A stretch of DNA of 64,000 nucleotides, taken from Adineta vaga (taxonomy: Eukaryota; Rotifera). The notes below the pieces were generated by a model. That model was not told the origin of the DNA. It saw only the letters and a program-made list of their open reading frames with translations, and searched no databases. Position numbers and translations under genes: made by a program. The stretch spans positions 15,128,001 to 15,192,000 of the forward strand of contig CP075494.1 in assembly GCA_021613535.1 (NCBI GenBank), given 5' to 3'. How positions within the stretch are numbered: the stretch's first letter is position 1; every line of letters starts with the position of its first letter. Shown piece by piece: positions 47,783 to 64,000 of this stretch.

Positions 47783-50058
47783 TTAAATTTGAGAAAGAAG
47801 TCGTTCAATAGCTGCATTTACATCGCCCATGGTTGCTGTCAAAGCTAAAATTATTTTCAAACAATGAATTCAAGAAAAGCAATATAACATCATTAATTAC
47901 CTCGAATATTCGCTTCACGATTGGTAAAACCCATGGAGACAAGTTGTTCTAACTGAACAGCATAACGTTGGTCCGGTGGTGTATTCTAGACAAATTTAAA
48001 TCATAAAATTTCGCAAGAAAAACGAGCTTTTAGAGGAACATACAATATTTTGACTCGACATCATGTTTAACATCTGAGCGAAGACACCAGCATAATTATT
48101 TGGATCATTAGCCGTTGATGCATTATTTGTACCAGATGATTGAGGAGGTTGATTCGTCGATGAAGTTCCAGTATTACCAGGTGATGCTAAACCAGTTGGA
48201 CCAAAACGAAGACCAGCTGGTAAACCACCGCTAAAAAAGTAGTTTGCTCATTGAATAGAAAATCATGATTAAATTCGTATATTTACGCTTGAAAGAGATT
48301 AGGAGCTGCAGTATGCAATCGTTGAAGACCTAAACGATACATAGTTGAATCATTCTTTATCGACAATTGATTTGTTTACCTTCTTGCACTTGTGTAATTG
48401 CTTCTAAAGCTTCTCGATTCTGCATTAATGATTGAACTTCAGGATTTCTCATTTGTTCCATCATTGATGGTAATGCATTCAACATTTGTTCGCGCAATTG
48501 AGGATTATTAGCAAACATTGGATTGTTCATAACCATTTGTCTTGATATATCTGGATTAGTTGCAAGCGCATCCATTAATGGTTGCATATAAGGTACATTA
48601 AGTACACTTTCAAGTAATCGAGGATTTTGAACTAATTGTGACATATAATTTTGCATCGAAGGTGAAATTAAACCAGGTGAACTACCCGTTGCACCTGTTG
48701 GAATTGCTGAAGGCGCTTGTTGAGCATTCGTTGAATCATTCGATTGTTGTTGAGTTTGATGTGATGGTGTTGCAGTAGTAGCGGCAGCACCACGTGGTGC
48801 CCATGGATTTGGTAATGGATCAGTATTTTCAGTTCGTACTGTTGATGTATTGTCTACGAGAAAGAAAAAGATTGGATGAAAGAAAAACAGACAAATTCTA
48901 TACCTCCATTGCCAGTGAATAATTGTGAAAATGGATTATTACCAAATTGTTCTTGTGCTGCTGAATACATCGGTTCTTGTACATCATGATAAATACGTTG
49001 TAAAGCATTGAAACCACCAGGAATACTCTAAAAGAATATTATAAAAGATTCTTGTTGAAAAATGTGAGCAAGAAAAAAACAAGAGAAATTTACTTCAAGA
49101 TTACTCATAGCTCGATCATGATTGCGCATCATTTCTTGCATTGCTGTTGGATTACGAGCAAATTCCATTGTTTGTCGAAGTAAATCAGGATTATTCAACA
49201 AATGAGATATTTCAGGATTACGCTATAAGATAAATCCAATCGATGACTTTTTCTATTCAAATGATTTTTACCTCCATTAAATCACGAATTTGTGGATTGC
49301 TAAGTAATAATGAACGTAATAAATCGGGATTACCTGTTATACTTTGTATAACAGGACTATCCATTAATTGACGAATTTGTCCTGGATTATTCATAATCTA
49401 TGTAAAAACAAATGAAAGCTTCGATTTTAATCAAGTCTCTACAATAAAATTACTTGTTGTTGCAATTGTTGTTGCATATCACCGAAATTTGTATTTGCAA
49501 AATTTAAATTTCCCATTCCAGGAAAAGCACCGAGACCAAATGGAAAAGTACCAGTTGGATTCGGCTGTTGTGTTGCAGTTGGATGAGTTTCAGCTTGAGT
49601 TCCGGGTGATGTTGCAGTAGGAGTAGCAGATCCATTCGAGGTTGTGTCAGATTTTGGTGCTCGGATAACCAAATGAATTGTAACACCATCTTTTATATCT
49701 ATGATTTTTGATGACGAAATTGAGAACAAGTTTAAAATCTTATACAAATCCTACCATGTTTTTTCAAATCTTCATCATCTTTGAGAATTTTACCAGAATA
49801 GATAAGACATATCTGATCATTCGATGTACTAAATTCATTCGCTACTTGATCTTTTAACTAAAACAAATTTATTTTGCATATTATTGAATTCTATGTCTAA
49901 GAATTAACCTGTTTAACAGTTGCAGATGCATCAATTGATATATCTTTCTTTTCTTTTGGTGTTTTAATTGCTAATTTCAACATTGAATTCGATGTTGTTT
50001 CGGATTTAGGACTAACCACCGGTGCATCATTATTGCTTGAATCCATTTGTTCACTCAT
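47783..50058 (-). CDS. UBQLN: Ubiquilin
   Basis: Start ATG 50056-50058 (M-S-E-Q-M-D-S-S). Exons encode an N-terminal ubiquitin-like domain ([34 protein letters not shown]), a Thr/Pro linker, and STI1-type repeats rich in Asn-Pro and Met ([38 protein letters not shown]). They end with a UBA domain ([29 protein letters not shown]). Ubiquilins shuttle ubiquitinated and misfolded membrane proteins to the proteasome. All domains expected of the family are present and in order. Confidence 0.93.
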
Positions 50059-50271
50059 TTGTTTAATTGTTATTGTTCGTTTTCAATAATTTAAAAGGAT
50101 AATCTACAATAGAAGAAAAACCATATAATGTTTTCTTCAATTCATTCTTGTTTTGTTGTGTCTAATAACATTTTATTGTCGTACAAAGAACAGAACAACA
50201 GTTAGAGAGACAAAAGGAAGAAAAAGAGAAAAATGATTATACAAGAAAGAAAGAAACAACCGGTTTGATCT
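50059..50271. other. Short spacer between PRPF8 and ubiquilin
   Basis: Both genes run on the minus strand, PRPF8 upstream. About 210 bases separate the PRPF8 stop from the ubiquilin start, and a ttgtag tract ends 46 bases before the ubiquilin ATG. Such tight same-strand spacing could suit an operon with trans-splicing, but this is inference. Confidence 0.35.
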
Positions 50272-57858
<7,587 letters not shown>

Positions 57859-58437
57859 GTTGGTGATCTAGAAAAAAAACGATATTAGAAAATTAGAAAT
57901 AAAAAATTTCAGTTTTAAGAAATAAACAAAGAATAGAATGTGTAATGTAGAAATTTTCATTTCACCATCTTCAATTTGATTAGTTTGTCCTCTAAGAGAA
58001 ACGATTATTTCTCCTGACATCTATGAAATCGTTCAAAATGATTTTTCAAAGAAAATCTCTTCTTATATTTTGAATTCATTTAAATAAAATATTTTGAAAT
58101 CGATTCGAATCGAATTTGTAAAAATGAATTTTAATTTTAATTGGCTCAATCATTATATGTTTTAAATATTGTTGTAAAAGTCATGGTTTTGCTCAAAATT
58201 ACTCATCTGGAACATTTCATCTTTATCGATCTATTCGTTCCGCATCGTGCTTCGAATTTTATACGTAACTATTCGTGTTATCATCACGAACACGTAAGAA
58301 TATATTTTGCATCGATATATGTACATGTGCCGGTCGACTGAACATCACCTGTTTGATCGTCATCGACTTTTTACCTATTAGTTATAATTTTTATTTCAAA
58401 CGAATATACAAAATAGTGCGAAAGAAATTGATTAACG
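57859..58437. promoter_or_regulatory. Divergent spacer, probable promoters of PRPF8 and CARM1
   Basis: About 580 bases between two divergent starts. On the minus strand a tttttctag acceptor-like tract ends about nine bases before the PRPF8 ATG. No TATA element can be singled out in such AT-rich DNA. Confidence 0.4.
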
Positions 58438-60456
<2,019 letters not shown>

Positions 60457-61260
60457 GGAAATCTATAGATCTCTATCATTCGAGTTGTTTTTTTTTCATT
60501 TGTTCGTTGTTTTTTTTTCACTCGCTAAAATTTTCCAATTATTACATCATATCAACGAATAACTTAGTTCTGTGATCATGTTAGAGTGTTTGTTAATTAT
60601 TTACGTCTTTTTTTTGACAAAACATACATCCACTTTCATATGTTATATTCATTTGAGAAAGATTGAGACGCAAAAAGAACGCCATTATCTTTCACGTATA
60701 TATATATATATATATCTCATTGCTAACAGCACTCAATCAATCAGTTCATTAAAGCTTTTTCTTCTCTCTCATTCTTCAGGAAGTTTATTGAACAATATTG
60801 CAACGACATTTCAACCAAATATTCATCGAAATATTTTCCCATGTGCACCTTCATCTATTCATTCAGATAAATCCATTTCTGTAAGTAATTCAATCTACCG
60901 ATTCGATTGACATCTTTGTCTTCTTCTTTTTTTTATCGTTTTAGAAAAACTCATCATCTGCTCTTTGACAACAGTCAGATAAAAAACCATAAAATAAATC
61001 ATCATCGATTCGATTCCTATAAACATATTATTCTTTTTCTATTGCAAATGTCTATGTCTTTCAAGAAAGAAAAATAACCGTTCTTTTTTTTGCAGATAAA
61101 TAAATTATATCAAATTTCGATTCTATTTGTTCTATGAAATATTCGATGTAAAAGAGAACCTATTGACGATTACGATTCTTATCGTTATTTATGATCTCTG
61201 ATAAATAGTAAAAATTCTCTTCATAATTCGTTCTTTATTTGATTTTCAGATGTAATTGAA
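60457..61260 (+). other. CARM1 3' region and STIL 5' region; possible alternative exons
   Basis: From 60780 to 60881 an exon-like open stretch flanked by ttcttcag and gtaagt reads G-S-L-L-N-N-I-A-T-T-F-Q-P-N-I-H-R-N when preceded by a G. It joins across a clean intron (60882-60944) to K-N-S-S-S-A-L-stop at about 60945-60968. A TA run lies at 60699-60715. An acceptor-like attttcag ends at 61249, eleven bases before the STIL ATG. Confidence 0.35.
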
Positions 61261-63520
61261 ATGACTTGTTCATCGGCTTGGGATTCAACACCTATTGGTC
61301 GTTTCTTTCATCTTCATTTATGTCAAAATGAAAATCTATCACCACAATTAATTATCGAAGATAAAGTTATTCGATCGATAGTTCACTTGAAAAACACTTC
61401 AACAATCTATTTTATTGCAACATTAATATCCGATGATGAATCACAACGTTTAACTTATGTAATCGATCGATTTCTAATTACAAATGATATTCATAATCAA
61501 CAATTATTAACTGGCGAATTTCCAGTACCGATTCAATGTGATATGAAGAGTTCTACAATGTTAGATACATTCATTCAAAGTGCAATTCAAGTAAGAAAAG
61601 TCATGATTATCCTACATCATATTTTTTCTTCTCCTAGGACATGGATAGTTACTGTCATTCATCATCATCACCTATTCAATTGCATCGATTTTCGTATCTT
61701 TGTGGTCAAATGTTGGCAAAATATTCTTCTTCTTCTTCTTCCCCTGTAAATATTCATTTCTCCTTTAATCTTTTAACACTAAATAATAGTTTTAAATTAA
61801 CACCAATTAATGCTCCGTGTATGCAAATTTTACCAACAGCTTTATTAAAAAGTCTTAGTTCATCAACAGGAAATAGTATTTATAAAAATCAAGCACATTT
61901 TGGTTATTGTAGTTTAGATCGTATGTTAAGAAATAAAATTTTATTAATACTTGAAAATGATCCACAAGCATGTACTTTGCCACTAATCGGAATGTAAGAA
62001 GTTAATCTTTTCATTTGAAAATCTAATTTTCATTCATCTTTAGTTGGGTATCTGGAATAACCGATATTCAATGTTCATTTGTTTGGGCAGCATGCCTTCG
62101 TTTTTGTATGAATTCATCATTGAACCAACGTCTTAGATCTGAAAACGAACCATTTTTACTGGCATGTTATCTCTCAACGTCGCATGGACAATGTGAATTT
62201 TATGAAGTTAAACCGATGACAATGGATTCGAATACAATTGAATATGATCGATGGGCATGTTCTAAACAAATTAATATACCGAATTTACCTGCGCATGAGT
62301 TGGATACAAGTTGTAGTACACAATTTCCATACGATTTTGAATTTCGACGTATTTGTGATAATTCAAACTTTCGTGCATCCCCAATGAAAAATGCTTCGGC
62401 AATTCCTTTGGATCATTATCAAGCAATATTTACGTCTCCGAATACAAATGGAAGTCTATTTGGTTTTCCTCGTTTACCACCACGGCAAAGTGCACATGAG
62501 CAGCCTTCATGGGAAGTCATAACCACTGCACCAATGCTGACTCCTAAACGTCAATCTCGACCGTCGTCATCATCTTCTTCTTCGGTGAAATCAAAAGAAT
62601 TTTTATCTCCAACATCATCAATAGATGTTTCTGACAATCGATGGAAAGAAGAATTAATTGAACGAATGCAATCGTATGAAACACATTTCTTATCATTAAC
62701 AAAACTTGTTCATCAACTTTTAAATGCGCAAAATCAACAAAATCTATTAACAACAACACCAAAGAAAGAATGTTCTAAACGAGATGTGGCTGTTCAAAGT
62801 GAACCATCATCACCTTATTTCGATGAATCCTTTGATAAAACAAAACATCATATTATACGATCACCAAACACTGGTCATTATCAACAACCAGCCCATCAAG
62901 TGAGATTACTTCAGTAGTAAAAAGGTTAACTGTTTTTTTGTACATTTAGTTAACTTCCAACCAATTTCAATCACCTTCATCTCAAACAACAACTGATCAA
63001 TCCAGTTTCTCCCGATCTTAAATCGATCGATATTCTCAAACCTATATTTCAATACATCGACAATCAACAACAAAGACAACAAAAAACAGTACATAATTCA
63101 ACTGATACTCTATCACCAAAATCAAATGAGGAAGAAGTTCTCATCACTTCCGATTCAAGTAATCCTATCTCAAAACATGTGACATCAACAAGAATGACAG
63201 GAATTAGTTTTACAGCAAATGGTGTTCAAATGCAATTTATCAATCAACAAAGTAGTACATCAACTGTTTATCCACCAGCTCAACTTCTTCTCACTTCGCC
63301 TCAAAAATCTGAAAATAATCTTTCGATTGAAGTTCATGCTTTAGAAATGAAATATCTCGAAGATGATCAATTAGCAGCAGCTATTGAATGTGATCGTTCA
63401 TCGGCAACGACTTCAACTACAGTACCATCATCATCTCCTCAAATTACGAATAAAAGTTTGTCATTTGAAACTCAAGAATATCTGCAAAGATATGGTCTCT
63501 TCTCGGATGAGAATAAATAA
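61261..63520 (+). CDS. STIL: STIL/Ana2/SAS-5-type centriole duplication protein, with a frame break
   Basis: ATG at 61261. The N-terminal domain includes W-D-S-T-P-I-G-R, then after introns L-P-L-I-G-I-W-V-S-G-I-T-D-I and V-W-A-A-C-L-R-F, closely matching STIL. A Ser-rich linker leads to the short coiled coil W-K-E-E-L-I-E-R-M-Q-S-Y-E (near 62641-62730), where STIL binds PLK4 and oligomerises. The C-terminal STAN motif appears as S-I-E-V-H-A-L-E-M-K-Y-L-E-D-D-Q-L and L-S-F-E-T-Q-E-Y-L-Q-R-Y-G-L-F, the site that binds SAS-6. Between the last two exons the frame does not join: the acceptor at about 62949 gives L-T-S-N-Q-F-Q-S-P-S and a stop at about 63018-63020. The downstream protein-like frame (N-P-V-S-P-D-L-K-S-I-D-I-L-K-P) is shifted by one. 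Confidence 0.85.
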
Positions 63521-63711
63521 TATCATTATCAGATAAGAATGACACCGTCCACCGAATTGTTTTTCATTTGTGATATGACATTTTTTTCTATATTCTTTTT
63601 TATGCCTTGATTATTGTTCAGGTATTTTGCATTTTGTATACATATATATATATTCAAAACAATAAAACTGAAATGTAATCAAAGAAAATGATCAATAGAT
63701 CTAGTTTTGTT
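63521..63711. other. Convergent spacer
   Basis: Short AT-rich 3' flanks with aataaa at about 63660 on the plus strand. Nothing else. Confidence 0.4.
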
Positions 63712-64000
63712 TTATGACAATGAACGAATCATTCGAATAGCATGTGGAGGACGTTTCGATGTATGAATATAATAATTTGATAAGATCCGTTGTTTTCGAA
63801 ATCCAACTTTTTCATATAAACCAATAGCTTTATAATTCTCAATATGAACATCTAAATAAATATATCGATAACCAGTTTGTTGTGCCCATTGAATCACTGT
63901 TTGTAATAAACGAGTACCTATTCCATGACTTTGATTTGTCTGTTGAACACCAAATAACATAACATAAATACCTTGATTAGTATCATCGGCATTATTAAGT
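63712..64000 (-). CDS. GNAT-family N-acetyltransferase, 5' part outside the window
   Basis: The open frame runs off the right edge, so the start is not seen. Visible are the acetyl-CoA-binding signature Q-x-x-G-I-G-T-R-L-L (Q-S-H-G-I-G-T-R-L-L) and the strands Y-I-Y-L-D-V-H-I-E-N-Y-K-A-I-G-L-Y-E-K-V-G-F-R-K, typical of motif A and B of GNAT enzymes. The spacing and N-Y-Y after the G-F segment resemble NAA60-type N-terminal acetyltransferases, but closer assignment is not possible from 96 residues. Confidence 0.75.
   Translation of the reverse strand, partial: LNNADDTNQGIYVMLFGVQQTNQSHGIGTRLLQTVIQWAQQTGYRYIYLDVHIENYKAIGLYEKVGFRKQRILSNYYIHTSKRPPHAIRMIRSLS

Overview
The window is nuclear DNA of a small invertebrate animal, most likely a bdelloid rotifer. 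It is AT-rich, most genes are cut by many introns of about 45-80 bases with gt...ag ends, and conserved animal genes (PRPF8, TEAD, CARM1, STIL, membralin, ARPC2, AP3S, eIF1A, ubiquilin) lie on both strands with short spacers. Several families are typical of bdelloids: an ADP-ribosyltransferase-fold protein with TPRs, an orphan GPCR with a compact spliced C-terminus, and a bacterial-type glutathionylspermidine amidase. The organism call is inference from gene content and architecture, not from a marker gene.

Layout. 0.7-2.3 kb (+) Tudor-domain gene; 2.5-4.8 kb (-) PRC1; 5.4-5.6 kb (-) small membrane ORF; 6.1-7.6 kb (+) TULA-like histidine phosphatase; 8.8-10.0 kb (+) EAPP; 10.3-11.6 kb (+) ARPC2; 12.0-12.4 kb (-) unknown small protein; 12.9-13.3 kb (+) FAM174; 13.8-15.4 kb (+) cytosolic thiolase; 16.1-16.8 kb (+) possible PUB-like protein; 17.1-17.9 kb (-) EF-hand protein; 18.0-18.7 kb (+) AP3S; 18.9-19.6 kb (-) eIF1A; 19.7-23.6 kb gene-poor; 23.6-25.6 kb (+) GPCR; 26.4-28.5 kb (-) membralin; 29.4-30.9 kb (+) makorin-like RING protein; 31.7-34.6 kb (-) somatostatin/allatostatin-C-type GPCR; 35.5-44.0 kb accessory block (F-box protein, ART-like/TPR protein, U-box/VWA/Hint protein, Gsp amidase-like protein, orphan GPCR); 44.5-46.2 kb (-) TEAD; 47.8-50.1 kb (-) ubiquilin; 50.3-57.9 kb (-) PRPF8; 58.4-60.5 kb (+) CARM1; 61.3-63.5 kb (+) STIL; 63.7 kb to the window end (-) partial GNAT acetyltransferase.

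Most genes are unrelated housekeeping functions and do not form a pathway. PRC1 and STIL both act in cell division, and membralin, ubiquilin, the makorin-like gene and the U-box gene all touch protein quality control, but the sequence gives no sign that they are co-regulated.

The points most worth a second look are: the U-box/VWA/Hint protein whose Hint start resembles the Hedgehog autoprocessing module; a stand-alone intronless Gsp amidase-like gene with an intact catalytic triad spacing (a horizontal transfer candidate); a dually lipidated ART-fold/TPR protein whose ART motifs look degraded; one-base reading-frame breaks in PRC1 (two), the phosphatase and STIL; a possible alternative C-terminal exon pair for CARM1; and acceptor-like tracts immediately before many start codons, compatible with spliced-leader trans-splicing.
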